A stretch of 64,000 nucleotides of DNA. Source: an uncultured Oscillospiraceae bacterium (GTDB taxonomy: Bacteria; Bacillota; Clostridia; Oscillospirales; Oscillospiraceae). This document shows, in pieces, positions 56,814 through 64,000 of this stretch (positions are counted from its first letter, which is position 1; every line of letters begins with the position of its first letter). The notes beneath the pieces were generated by a model. The model made no database searches. It was not told the origin of the DNA and saw nothing but the letters and a program-made list of their open reading frames with translations. A program made the translations under genes and the position numbers. Where the stretch lies: assembly GCA_947631845.1 (NCBI GenBank), contig CANRMY010000006.1, forward strand, positions 1 through 64,000. The letters are read 5' to 3'.

Positions 56814-57677
56814 ATGTACATCCGAGACATATACAAATCCAAAAAGCTGCCAATTTCCTACGAGATTTTTCCGCCCAAGGGGGAACTGCGGGTGGAGGAG
56901 CTGCGGGGGACGCTGGCGGCGCTGACGGGGACGGAGCCGGATTTTATCTCCGTCACCTGCTCCGCCGGGGGCTCCGGGAACGGGAAGAACACGGCGGCGC
57001 TGACGGGGATCATTGAGCGGGAGTACGGCATCCCGGCGGTGGCCCATGTGACGTGCGTCAACTCCACCCGCGCCGATGTGGACGGGGTCATCGAGGACAT
57101 CAAGGCCCAGGGGATCACCAACGTCTTCGCCCTCCGGGGGGACAAGCTGCCGGGGAGCGAGACGCGGGATTTCCGCTACGGCGCGGAGCTGGTGCGGTAT
57201 CTCCGGGAGAGGACCGACTTTTGCGTGGGCGGCGGGTGCTACCCGGAGGGGCACGTGGAGTGCGACGATTTTGACGCGGACATCCGGCATTTGAAGGAGA
57301 AGCAGGACGCGGGGGCGGAGTTCTTTCTGAGCCAGCTTTTCTTTGAGAATACCGCCTTTTACCGCTTCATTGACAAGGCCAGGGCGGCGGGGATCACCGT
57401 GCCCGTGGACGCGGGGATCATGCCCATCATGGGCAAGAGCCAGATCACCCGGATGGTCTTTATGTGCGGCGCCAGCCTGCCCTCGGCGGTGGTGCGGATG
57501 GTGAACCGGTACGAGAACGACCCGGCATCCCTCCTGAAGGCCGGGATGGAGTACGCGGCGCGGCAGATCATTGAGCTGGCGGAGAGCGGCGCGGTCAGCG
57601 GGATCCACATCTACACCATGAACAAGCCCGAGGTGGCGAAATTCGAGATGGGGGCGCTGCGGGATGCCGGCTTCTGA
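56814..57677 (+). CDS. metF: 5,10-methylenetetrahydrofolate reductase
   Basis: The ATG at 56814 follows AGAGAGG; the longer frame from 56544 runs inside the NUDIX gene. The 287 residues match MetF: ISYEIFPPKGELRVEEL with the catalytic Glu, DFISVTCSAGGSG, HVTCVNSTRADVDGV, ITNVFALRGDK, GGGCYPEGH and FFLSQLFFENTAFYRF. It makes 5-methyl-THF for methionine synthase. The next two genes encode a MetH-activation protein and MetH, so the three form a methionine-synthesis unit with overlapping ends. Confidence 0.95.
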   Translation: MYIRDIYKSKKLPISYEIFPPKGELRVEELRGTLAALTGTEPDFISVTCSAGGSGNGKNTAALTGIIEREYGIPAVAHVTCVNSTRADVDGVIEDIKAQGITNVFALRGDKLPGSETRDFRYGAELVRYLRERTDFCVGGGCYPEGHVECDDFDADIRHLKEKQDAGAEFFLSQLFFENTAFYRFIDKARAAGITVPVDAGIMPIMGKSQITRMVFMCGASLPSAVVRMVNRYENDPASLLKAGMEYAARQIIELAESGAVSGIHIYTMNKPEVAKFEMGALRDAGF

Positions 57678-58353
57678 GTTTTCCATAGAGAGAAGCGAGG
57701 TTTTGCGGTATCTGGGCTACCGGGGCCAGGAGCTGGGGCCGGAGCTGGAGCGGCTGCTGGACGAGATGTGCCAACGGTGCCGGGAGAACGCCCGGCCCCG
57801 GTATGTCTGGCGGTTTTTCTCCCTGACGGATGAGAGCGGACAGCCGGAGCTTGACGGGACGGGGATCGTTCTGCGGGGCCGGGACATCAAAAAGCACCTG
57901 CATCGGGGCACGGCCTGCGCGGTGATGGCGGCCACCCTGGGCCTGGAGCCGGAGCGGGAGATGCTGCGCATCGGGCGGCGCTCCACCACCGGGGAGATCG
58001 TCTTCAACGCGGCGTGTACGGCCCTCATCGAGAGCGTGGCCGACGTCTGCGAGGGGGAGATACAGGCTTGGGCCCGTGAGCGGGGACTTGCCACCGGGTA
58101 CCGGTACAGTCCGGGGTACGGGGACTTCCCCTTAGAGCAGCAGACGGAGATTCTGGGGGCCGTGGAGGCCGGCACAAGGCTGGGCATCACCCTGACCGAC
58201 TCCCTGCTGATGGTGCCGAAAAAGAGTGTCTCGGCGCTGATCGGCCTCTATCCCGCCGGGGAGGGGATCCGCCGGGGCGGCTCCACCTGTGAGACATGCG
58301 AAAATTACGAGCACTGTGAGTTCAGAAAGGAGGGCTTCGGCTGTGGCGGTTAA
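57664..58353 (+). CDS. Standalone methionine synthase activation domain protein
   Basis: The 229 residues start inside the metF end and match the vitamin B12-dependent methionine synthase reactivation domain: RSEVLRYLGYRGQELGPELER, GTACAVMAATLGLEPEREML, FNAACTALIESVADVCEGEIQ, RYSPGYGDFPLEQQTEIL and LTDSLLMVPKKSVSALIG. It is the part of MetH that binds SAM and remethylates oxidised cobalamin. Here it is a separate protein, with a C-terminal Cys-rich tail CETCENYEHCEF that could carry a metal or cluster. metH overlaps its end by 11 bp. Confidence 0.88.
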   Translation: MPASEFSIERSEVLRYLGYRGQELGPELERLLDEMCQRCRENARPRYVWRFFSLTDESGQPELDGTGIVLRGRDIKKHLHRGTACAVMAATLGLEPEREMLRIGRRSTTGEIVFNAACTALIESVADVCEGEIQAWARERGLATGYRYSPGYGDFPLEQQTEILGAVEAGTRLGITLTDSLLMVPKKSVSALIGLYPAGEGIRRGGSTCETCENYEHCEFRKEGFGCGG

Positions 58354-60730
58354 CGGATTTACCCTCATTGACGGGGCCATGGGGACCGAGCTTCAAAAGC
58401 GCGGCCTGAAAACCGGCGCTCTGCCGGAGCTTCTCAACCTGACCGATCCCGATATCGTGCGGGCGGTACACAAGGATTATGTAAACGCCGGGGCGGACAT
58501 CATCACCGCTAACACCTTTGGGGCCAACGCCCGGAAGCTGGGAAGCGCCCAGCGCATACGGGAGGTCATCGCCGCCGGGATCCGGCTGGCCAGGGAGGCG
58601 GGCGCGGGACGCGTGGCGCTGGATCTGGGCCCCACCGGGGCCATGCTGGCGCCCATGGGGACCATGTCCTTCGAGGAGGCCTACGGGCTATTTAAGGAGC
58701 AGGTGGCCGCCGGCGTGGAGGCCGGGGCGGATCTGGTGCTCATCGAGACCATGTCAGATCTTTTAGAGGCCAAGGCGGCGCTTTTGGCGGTGAAGGAAAA
58801 TTCCGATCTGCCGGTGTATGTGACCATGACCTTTGACCGGGACGGGCGCACGTTCCTGGGCACCAGCCCCGCCATCGCGGCGGTGACGCTGTCGGCCCTG
58901 GGGGCGGACGCGGTGGGTATCAACTGCTCCTTAGGGCCGGAGGAGATCGTCCCCTTCGCATTGGAGATGCTGGAGTGGGCCCCCGTGCCGGTGGTCGTCC
59001 AGCCCAACGCGGGCCTGCCCGACGCCACCTCCGGCCAGACGGTGTACCCTGTGGGGCCGGAGGAATTTGCCCTGAGCGTGGGGCGGATGCTGGACGCGGG
59101 CGTGACCATCGCCGGCGGGTGCTGCGGCACCACTCCGGAGCATATCAGGCTCCTGCGGGCGGAGATGGAAAAGCGCGCGTCGGCGGAGCGGAGCGTCAAA
59201 AGGCGCACCGTCTTCACCAGCGCCCAGAGGCTTGTCTGCCCGGCGGGGGGTATCGCCATCATCGGCGAGCGCATCAACCCCACGGGGAAGAAGAAGATCA
59301 AGGAGGCACTGCGCAGTCAATGCTTCGACCATATCCTCAGCGAGGCCATCAGCCAGGAGGAGGCCGGGGCGGAAATTTTGGACGTGAACGCCGGCCTGCC
59401 CGAGATCGACGAGCCGGGGACGCTGACACGGCTGGTGACGGCCCTGCAGGCGGTGACGCCCCTGCCCCTGCAGATCGACAGCGCCGACCCGGAGGCCGTG
59501 GACAGGGCCTGCCGGGTGTACGCCGGCAAGCCCATCATCAACTCCGTCAACGGCAAGGAGGAGAGCCTGCGGGCGATCCTGCCCATCGCCAAAAAGTACG
59601 GCGCGGCGGTGGTGGGCCTGACCCTGGACGAGGACGGCATCCCCGACAGGGCAGAGGACAGGCTGAAAATTGCGGAAAAGATCCTGGCGCGCGCTCAAAA
59701 CTACGGCATCCCCCGGGAGGATGTGCTTATCGACTGCCTGACCATGGCGGTGTCCACCAACCAGAAGCTGGCGGTGGAGACCTTGCGGGCCGTGCGTCTG
59801 GTGACGGAACGGCTGGGGGTGGGGACGGTGCTGGGCGTCAGCAACATCTCCTTCGGCCTGCCCGCCCGGGAGCTCATCAACGCTACCTTTTTGGCCAACG
59901 CCCTGGCCCAGGGGCTGACCCTTCCCATCCTGAACCCCCTCTCCCAGCGGTACATGGACGTGGTGGCCTCCTGGCGCGTCCTCAGCGGCCAGGATAAAGA
60001 TGCGGGGCGGTATATAGAAAGTTATGTTAACAAAACCGTCACATACCAGAGTTATGTAAACAAAAAGACGGAAAATGTTATGTCTACCGTTGATGTTATG
60101 TCACCCGATAAGGAAGTTGACATAACGCAAATCGTGCTGTCGGGGCGGAAGATGTTCATCGCGGACGCGGTGAGCAGGGCCCTGGAGGAGCGGCCGCCTA
60201 TGGAGGTCATCAACGAGCTGCTGATCCCCGCCATCAACGCCGCGGGGGAGCGGTTTGAGAAGGGACAGTTTTTCCTGCCCCAGCTGATGGCGTCGGCGGA
60301 GACGGTGAAGCTGGGCTTTGACGTGATCCGGGACAGGGCCAAAACCGGCGAGGTGGTGAGCAAGGGGAAGATCCTGCTGGCTACGGTGAAGGGCGACATC
60401 CACGACATCGGGAAGAACATTGTCAAGATGCTCCTGTCCAACTACGGCTATGAGATCGTGGATCTGGGCCGGGACGTGGACTCCGACACGGTGGTGGAGG
60501 TAACTCTGCGGGAGCATATCAGGCTTGTTGGCTTGTCGGCGCTGATGACTACCACAGTGAAGGCCATGGCGGAGACGGTGGAGAAGCTTCGCACGGCCGG
60601 TGCGGACTGCAAGATCATGGTGGGCGGCGCCGTGCTGAACGAGGAGTACGCAAAGCTGGTGGGCGCGGACTTTTACGCCAGGGACGCCCAGGAGTCGGCG
60701 CGGATCGCGGCGGAGGTTTTCAGGCAGTGA
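58343..60730 (+). CDS. metH: Cobalamin-dependent methionine synthase, without activation domain
   Basis: The start is GTG at 58343, 9 bp after AGGAGG. The 795 residues comprise the zinc homocysteine-methyltransferase domain (Cys195 in INCSLGPEE, Cys260-Cys261 in GGCCGTT), the pterin-binding domain (about 300-555; IIGERINPTGKKKIKEAL), and the cobalamin domain with DIHDIG (685-690, the His that ligates cobalt). The fourth, reactivation domain is the upstream gene. A low-GC segment of about 35 residues (556-592) with SYVNK repeated twice lies between the pterin and cobalamin parts and looks inserted. It makes methionine from homocysteine and methyl-THF. Confidence 0.95.
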   Translation: MAVNGFTLIDGAMGTELQKRGLKTGALPELLNLTDPDIVRAVHKDYVNAGADIITANTFGANARKLGSAQRIREVIAAGIRLAREAGAGRVALDLGPTGAMLAPMGTMSFEEAYGLFKEQVAAGVEAGADLVLIETMSDLLEAKAALLAVKENSDLPVYVTMTFDRDGRTFLGTSPAIAAVTLSALGADAVGINCSLGPEEIVPFALEMLEWAPVPVVVQPNAGLPDATSGQTVYPVGPEEFALSVGRMLDAGVTIAGGCCGTTPEHIRLLRAEMEKRASAERSVKRRTVFTSAQRLVCPAGGIAIIGERINPTGKKKIKEALRSQCFDHILSEAISQEEAGAEILDVNAGLPEIDEPGTLTRLVTALQAVTPLPLQIDSADPEAVDRACRVYAGKPIINSVNGKEESLRAILPIAKKYGAAVVGLTLDEDGIPDRAEDRLKIAEKILARAQNYGIPREDVLIDCLTMAVSTNQKLAVETLRAVRLVTERLGVGTVLGVSNISFGLPARELINATFLANALAQGLTLPILNPLSQRYMDVVASWRVLSGQDKDAGRYIESYVNKTVTYQSYVNKKTENVMSTVDVMSPDKEVDITQIVLSGRKMFIADAVSRALEERPPMEVINELLIPAINAAGERFEKGQFFLPQLMASAETVKLGFDVIRDRAKTGEVVSKGKILLATVKGDIHDIGKNIVKMLLSNYGYEIVDLGRDVDSDTVVEVTLREHIRLVGLSALMTTTVKAMAETVEKLRTAGADCKIMVGGAVLNEEYAKLVGADFYARDAQESARIAAEVFRQ

Positions 60731-60772
60731 AGCCGCGGAAATGAAAAATTTTTGATTTTTTGAAAAAAATCC

Positions 60773-60801
60773 TTGACAACACCGCCGCGCGTGGGTATAA
60801 T
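60773..60801 (+). promoter_or_regulatory. tRNA-Gln promoter, perfect consensus
   Basis: TTGACA (60773-60778) and TATAAT (60796-60801) are 17 bp apart and 13 bp before the tRNA 5' end. Confidence 0.95.
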
Positions 60802-60814
60802 AGCTCTTGCGTTT

Positions 60815-60888
60815 AGCGGGATTGTGTAAAGGTAGCACAGCGGACTCTGACTCCGTATGTGAGGGTTCGAATCCTTCTCCCGCTGCCA
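60815..60888 (+). tRNA. tRNA-Gln (anticodon CTG)
   Basis: The acceptor strands AGCGGGA and TCCCGCT pair fully, the anticodon arm is GCGGA-CTCTGAC-TCCGT with anticodon CTG, and GGTTCGAATCC forms the T loop. Discriminator G and an encoded CCA end at 60888. It reads CAG codons. An integrase gene begins its 3' end 125 bp away, so this tRNA is the likely integration site of the element that follows. Confidence 0.96.
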
Positions 60889-60892
60889 AGTG

Positions 60893-60929
60893 AAACACCT
60901 GGAATCGTTGAGATTCCGGGTGTTTTTTT
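60893..60929 (+). terminator. tRNA-Gln terminator
   Basis: AAACACCTGGAATC pairs with GATTCCGGGTGTTT with one G-T pair, around GTTGA, and is followed by a T tract to 60929. Confidence 0.9.
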
Positions 60930-61012
60930 GCTTTTCGGACATTTTTTTGTCGCAGAATGTTTCCTGTGGCTTTTTATTTGGTGAAGATACCCCATCTTTT
61001 ACCCCTTACGGC

Positions 61013-62269
61013 TCAAATTGCCTTTATGTATGCCTCCATCCGGGCGGCGCTTTCGTCCTTCATGCGCTCCGAGACGTGACCGTATACGTCCAGCGTAAAG
61101 GCGGCTGTGGCGTGGCCCAAGTTGTCCTGGACCGTCTTCACATCGTCCCCATTTTGAAGGGAGAGAACGGCGAAGGTGTGTCGGAGATCGTGGACACGGC
61201 TGGATGGAGCTCCGATTTGTACAGCGATTTTCTTGTAATGGTTATAGACGGTCTGAGGACTGAGATTGGACCCTGTAGTCGTGGTGAATACAAGCGCGGT
61301 CTTCTGCTCATCCGCGTTGCTCCAGCCCTCCCACGTATCACCGGCCGCGAGACGCTGACGCAGCTGTTCTGTCCTGCGTCGGCTCAAAAGTTCCATGACG
61401 GTAGGAGCTGGCTTCAATATACGGACTTTGTCATTCTTGAGTGGGGCGAACGTAAAGCCTCCGTCTTTGATCGGGCGCTTTTGGAGCTGCTTACATACCT
61501 TGACAGTCCCCGCTTTGAAGTCTACACAATCCCACGTCAGTCCTGTGGCTTCTGCCTCGCGAAGGCCGGTAAAGAGGATAACTTTCAAAATAATCTCATA
61601 TTCGTCCCCTTCGGCTTGCATGAGAAAATCTTTGATTTGCTCATCGGTGAGGGGGACGATTTCTTTTCTCTCCACCTTTGGAAGTGTCACCCGGTCCGCC
61701 GGATTTGTCTTTAGATAGCCCATATCAACAGCTACAGACAGGGCCTTTGTTAAAATGCCGTGGACATTTCGGACGCTTTTAGGAGAGAGCGGCATTTGCT
61801 CTGTCACCGTCTGACCGTTCTGCTTGACGATTTTCCCTTTTTCGTCGTATTTTGGGACGATCCTCCCGGTTCGTAGCAGCTCATTGTAAAAGCTCTGTAT
61901 AACGTGCGGTTTGAGCTGAGACAGCTTCATCGCGCCGAGGGCGGGACGGATATGTGCCTCGACCTGGGCTTTGTAATGCTTGACCGTCAGATATTTCTTA
62001 TCCCCCATATAGTCCTTTACCCAAATATCGAGCCATTGCCCCAGTGTCATTTTAGTCGGTTCAAAATACTCTCCATTATCTATGGCCGCTATTGCCTGGG
62101 CCAGCTTTTGCCGAACCTCCTTTTGCGTTTTGGCATACACGGATTTTCTGATTGACTTGCCGGTACCCGGGTCTTTCCCGACGACATACCGGGCTTCCCA
62201 TGTCCCATCCGGGCGCTGCCGAATTGAGCCGGACCCCTGTGCGGCACGGGTGTTACTCTTGCGTGGCAT
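61013..62269 (-). CDS. Tyrosine site-specific recombinase (integrase)
   Basis: The ATG at 62269 (MPRKSNTRAAQGSG) follows a GGGGGAAAAG tract. The 418 residues have an N-terminal AP2-like arm-binding part (GSGSIRQRPDGTWEARYVVGKDPGTGK), a SAM-like core-binding domain (about 65-160) and the catalytic domain. The catalytic residues are the first Arg in LFTGLREAEATGL, HDLRHTFA (His and Arg) and LGHATAAFTLDVYGH with His and the Tyr nucleophile. It would recombine the element with the tRNA-Gln gene. Its start overlaps the repressor gene by 17 bp, so both are made from the repressor promoter. Confidence 0.95.
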   Translation of the reverse strand: MPRKSNTRAAQGSGSIRQRPDGTWEARYVVGKDPGTGKSIRKSVYAKTQKEVRQKLAQAIAAIDNGEYFEPTKMTLGQWLDIWVKDYMGDKKYLTVKHYKAQVEAHIRPALGAMKLSQLKPHVIQSFYNELLRTGRIVPKYDEKGKIVKQNGQTVTEQMPLSPKSVRNVHGILTKALSVAVDMGYLKTNPADRVTLPKVERKEIVPLTDEQIKDFLMQAEGDEYEIILKVILFTGLREAEATGLTWDCVDFKAGTVKVCKQLQKRPIKDGGFTFAPLKNDKVRILKPAPTVMELLSRRRTEQLRQRLAAGDTWEGWSNADEQKTALVFTTTTGSNLSPQTVYNHYKKIAVQIGAPSSRVHDLRHTFAVLSLQNGDDVKTVQDNLGHATAAFTLDVYGHVSERMKDESAARMEAYIKAI

Positions 62270-62924
62270 GTTCTTTTCCCCCTTCTGGCGGTAAAAAGTA
62301 TTCCCATCCGTCATTAGCTGCTACGTCTTTTAAAATACCTTCAAATAGATTTGAAAGGGTTTTTTGTGCCTTTGCGAGGAAAGTGCTGGCCATAAGACCG
62401 GATGAAACAACGTGGAGGTTCCCATCTGACAATTTGGTTACTTCTTTGTCCAAGAGAATATACATCTCGTTGTTTATGCCCGTTTTGGATGGTTTAGACA
62501 TTTCTAAGTATTCCCGAAGAATCTCCAAAAGTTCTGAGAAATAGATTGAATTGATAAAAAGCTCAAATGACAGCCGCTGCCCATCATAGGGAAATCCATC
62601 TCTGCCATGCACACTAAGCGAATAGAGCTGAGAAATGGTCAACGGCTGAAAATGAGTTATTTTTGCAAATTCGTGGTATTCAGGTTTCTCCCCGGGCGAT
62701 AATCCGAGAAGGTAGTCGGAACTCACGTTGAAATGTTCCGCTAAAGATTTGATGTGATCTGCTTTTATGCGCCGTGTTCCTCGCTCCCAATGCTGGATTA
62801 TCTCCCTCGATACTCCTATACTGGTCGCGAGTGTTTCCTGGGTTTCACCTCCATTGTTGACCCTCAGCTTTCCTATTTTCTCTCCAATCGATTTTTCCAA
62901 AGGTGTGATTTTGTCCCGCTCCAC
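62253..62924 (-). CDS. HTH-type repressor of the integrative element
   Basis: The best start is GTG at 62924, 10 bp after GAGGAGGT; a longer frame to 62981 would run through the operator. The 223 residues have an N-terminal Cro/CI-type helix-turn-helix (about 12-75: GETQETLATSIGVSREIIQHWERGTRRIKADHIKSLAEHF). The C-terminal domain, with EYHEF and LEILREYLEM helices, resembles no protease-type repressor I know, so induction may be by an antirepressor rather than RecA. It probably binds the TGGCACAAAA sites upstream. Confidence 0.88.
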   Translation of the reverse strand: MERDKITPLEKSIGEKIGKLRVNNGGETQETLATSIGVSREIIQHWERGTRRIKADHIKSLAEHFNVSSDYLLGLSPGEKPEYHEFAKITHFQPLTISQLYSLSVHGRDGFPYDGQRLSFELFINSIYFSELLEILREYLEMSKPSKTGINNEMYILLDKEVTKLSDGNLHVVSSGLMASTFLAKAQKTLSNLFEGILKDVAANDGWEYFLPPEGGKEHATQE

Positions 62925-62950
62925 TGTAGAATATACCTCCTCGTTTTCGG

Positions 62951-63036
62951 TTTTGTGCCAATATTTTTGGATATGGCACAAAACGATTGATTTTCGCTTT
63001 TGTATCCATTATAATATAGATGGCACAAAAAAGCAA
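62951..63036. promoter_or_regulatory. Overlapping divergent promoters with three TGGCACAAAA operators
   Basis: The leftward promoter is TTGCTT (63031-63036) and TATAAT (63008-63013) on the minus strand, 17 bp apart. The rightward promoter is TTGATT (62987-62992) and TATAAT (63010-63015), 17 bp apart, so the two -10 boxes overlap. TGGCACAAAA lies at 63021-63030 inside the leftward spacer, at 62974-62983 just before the rightward -35, and inverted at 62951-62960. This is a lysogeny-type switch between repressor/integrase and the rightward genes. Confidence 0.8.
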
Positions 63037-63066
63037 TATCAAAATCATAATGAACGGAGGATTTTT

Positions 63067-63228
63067 ATGTGCGAAGTTGAAAAGGAAGAGATAAGGAAAG
63101 CAAGGAATGCATATCGCCGTGAGTGGAACCGTCGTAACCCCGAAAAGGTCAAAGCGGCACAAGAGAGGTATTGGCTAAAACGAGCTGCGGAATTAGCTCG
63201 CGGAAAGGGGGAAAGCGCAAATGGCTGA
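63067..63228 (+). CDS. Small charged protein of the element
   Basis: The 53 residues begin at an ATG 5 bp after GGAGG, about 45 bp after the rightward promoter. The sequence is mostly charged helix: EEIRKARNAYRREWNRRN, then PEKVKAAQERYWLKRAAELA. The R-N-P-E-K-V-K-A phrase occurs in small phage and element proteins I have seen, some with an HNH or Cys motif, which is lacking here. It is the first product of the rightward operon and overlaps the excisionase gene by 8 bp. Function unknown. Confidence 0.7.
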   Translation: MCEVEKEEIRKARNAYRREWNRRNPEKVKAAQERYWLKRAAELARGKGESANG

Positions 63229-63418
63229 GAAGTTTGCGCTGTCTCCGACAGAGGCGGCACAAGCATTGGACATAAGCCGCCCGACGATCTATCAGCTGAT
63301 GAACCGTGAGATTGACCGGCTCCCAAATTTCAAAGTTGGGTCCCGCCGTCTTATTCCCGTTTCCGGGCTCAGGGCATGGATAGATCGTCAAGCAGAAAGG
63401 AGTTCGCAGAATGGCTGA
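63221..63418 (+). CDS. Excisionase-like helix-turn-helix protein
   Basis: The 65 residues form a MerR-like winged-helix of the HTH_17/excisionase family: LSPTEAAQALDISRPTIYQLMNREIDRLPNFKVGSRRLIPVSGLRAWID. The pattern of TEAAxxLxISxxTIYxLxxxG and the R-R-x-I-P wing are typical. In tRNA-integrated elements such proteins act as recombination directionality factors or as transcription regulators. GGGGGAAAG precedes the ATG. It overlaps the next gene by 8 bp. Confidence 0.85.
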   Translation: MAEKFALSPTEAAQALDISRPTIYQLMNREIDRLPNFKVGSRRLIPVSGLRAWIDRQAERSSQNG

Positions 63419-63806
63419 TAAAAAAAGTGCAAGCCCCGATGTTGGCGCATCAAGGCTTGCAGATGATGGAACGACGGTTTGGGGCGCGTCTGTTTCCAAT
63501 CCTGATTTTACAACAAGCGAAAGCAACGGTCAAGTGGAAATATCAAAACTTCTTGGTTACGGCCCGAGTGAAGCTATTACGGGACGGAAACTTGCGGACG
63601 TGATTGGCGAGGACACCCGTACCGTGCGGGAAATGATTGAAGCCGAGAGGCGGCGCGGAACACCGATTTTGAGTGACTGCGCCAACGGCTACTTTTTGCC
63701 CGTTGATGAAGCAGAGGCGGAACGCTTTGTCCGATCCATGCGCCATCGTGCCCACCAGATATTGACCACGGCAGCAGCCGTAGAACGGGCGATGGGTATC
63801 GACTGA
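63411..63806 (+). CDS. Probable DNA-binding protein of the element
   Basis: The 131 residues start with an extended Ser/Asp-rich stretch and then show a winged-helix-like segment: ISKLLGYGPSEAITGRKLADVIGEDTRTVREMIEAERRRGTPILSDCANGYFLP. The phrase from TGRKLADVIG to GYFLP matches helix-turn-helix proteins beside phage replication genes. It lies between the excisionase-like gene and the primase. A role in replication control is inferred from place only. Confidence 0.72.
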   Translation: MADKKSASPDVGASRLADDGTTVWGASVSNPDFTTSESNGQVEISKLLGYGPSEAITGRKLADVIGEDTRTVREMIEAERRRGTPILSDCANGYFLPVDEAEAERFVRSMRHRAHQILTTAAAVERAMGID

Positions 63807-63820
63807 GGCGGGGTGATGGG

Positions 63821-64000
63821 TTGGATATTTATGACTTCCTGAACCGGCTGGATAGCGTGAAACGGAGCGGCAACGGGTGGTCGGCAAAGTGCCCTGGACA
63901 CGATGACCAACACGCGAGCCTGTCCATCTCCACGGGGGAGGATGGACGAATATTATTGAAATGTCATGCGGGCTGTGAAACGGCGAAGATCACAGGCAGC
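63821..64000 (+). CDS. Primase-like protein with CHC2-type zinc finger, partial
   Basis: The frame is open to the window edge. The likely start is TTG at 63821, 8 bp after AGGCGGG; the ATG and GTG just before it lead to a stop within ten codons. The 60 visible residues contain the zinc ribbon of phage and plasmid primases, KCPGHDDQHASLSISTGEDG followed by LLKCHAGC (ligands Cys, His, Cys, Cys). The family continues with a Toprim and often a helicase domain. It would serve replication of the excised element. Confidence 0.78.
   Translation, partial: MDIYDFLNRLDSVKRSGNGWSAKCPGHDDQHASLSISTGEDGRILLKCHAGCETAKITGS

Larger units (their letters stand above)
60889..64000. mobile_element. Integrative element at tRNA-Gln, left part
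   Basis: From the tRNA end to the window edge the order is integrase, repressor, divergent operator region, small protein, excisionase-like protein, winged-helix-like protein and primase. That is the integration, control and replication module of a phage, phage-satellite or small integrative element. GC content and codon use drop relative to the GC-rich neighbours. The integrase faces the tRNA. TACCCC motifs at about 60989 and 60999 could be integrase arm sites. The other end, expected to hold a repeat of the tRNA 3' part, lies outside the window. Confidence 0.85.

Noticed and set aside
62353..62924. LexA/CI-type self-cleaving repressor
   Set aside because: The C-terminal part lacks the Ala-Gly cleavage site and Ser-Lys protease motifs.

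Overview
The window looks like chromosome from a GC-rich gut member of the Oscillospiraceae/Clostridia (Flavonifractor, Intestinimonas or Lawsonibacter type). This is judged from the Firmicutes gene orders pyrH-frr-uppS-cdsA-dxr-rseP-ispG-polC, dprA-topA-trmFO and plsX-rnc, a CIRCE-controlled groESL operon, PolC-type DNA polymerase, OmpR/VanR-type two-component systems and a YARHG-domain kinase-like protein. Taxonomy is inference; no 16S rRNA gene is present.

Layout. 1-0.6 kb is a recombination scar: a 5'-truncated acetyltransferase, a terminator, three short direct repeats and a tRNA-Arg gene that keeps its promoter and 5' half but has lost its 3' half. 0.65-3.7 kb was a sugar-use locus (AraC regulator, GPH transporter, family 3 beta-glucosidase), now fused by a deletion. 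4-7.3 kb holds two small proteins, a two-component operon and a thioesterase. 7.3-12.4 kb carries a FeoA-FeoB iron transporter, a phosphoribosyltransferase-like protein and a DegV protein, separated by palindromic repeats. 12.4-16.7 kb has a second two-component system and a DUF2079 membrane protein. 16.9-19.8 kb (minus strand) holds tmRNA, an SDR, a cyclophilin, SmpB and a MecA-like adaptor.

20.3-32.4 kb is the large housekeeping run for UMP kinase, ribosome recycling, undecaprenyl diphosphate and phospholipid precursors, the MEP isoprenoid pathway and PolC. 32.5-37.6 kb holds a probable pseudokinase and a three-gene envelope glycosylation cluster. 37.6-48.4 kb mixes DUF362-ferredoxin, RNA methyltransferases, a lipid kinase, groESL, rpe, recR and dprA. 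48.5-55 kb has topA, trmFO, plsX, rnc and a radical SAM gene. 55.0-55.7 kb is a dense cluster of palindromic repeats. 55.7-60.7 kb ends in a methionine/one-carbon operon (metF, separate MetH-activation protein, metH).

60.9-64 kb is the left end of an integrative element next to tRNA-Gln, with tyrosine integrase, repressor, divergent operator region, excisionase-like protein and the start of a primase.

The best leads are the dispersed GGGCCGSC-type hairpin family, a 225-bp insertion in the 3' end of uppS flanked by a 20-bp duplication, the kinase-like protein without its catalytic Asp, a repeat-bearing low-GC insertion in metH, and the two tRNA-linked recombination sites. All calls come from reading sequence and translations; no database search was run.
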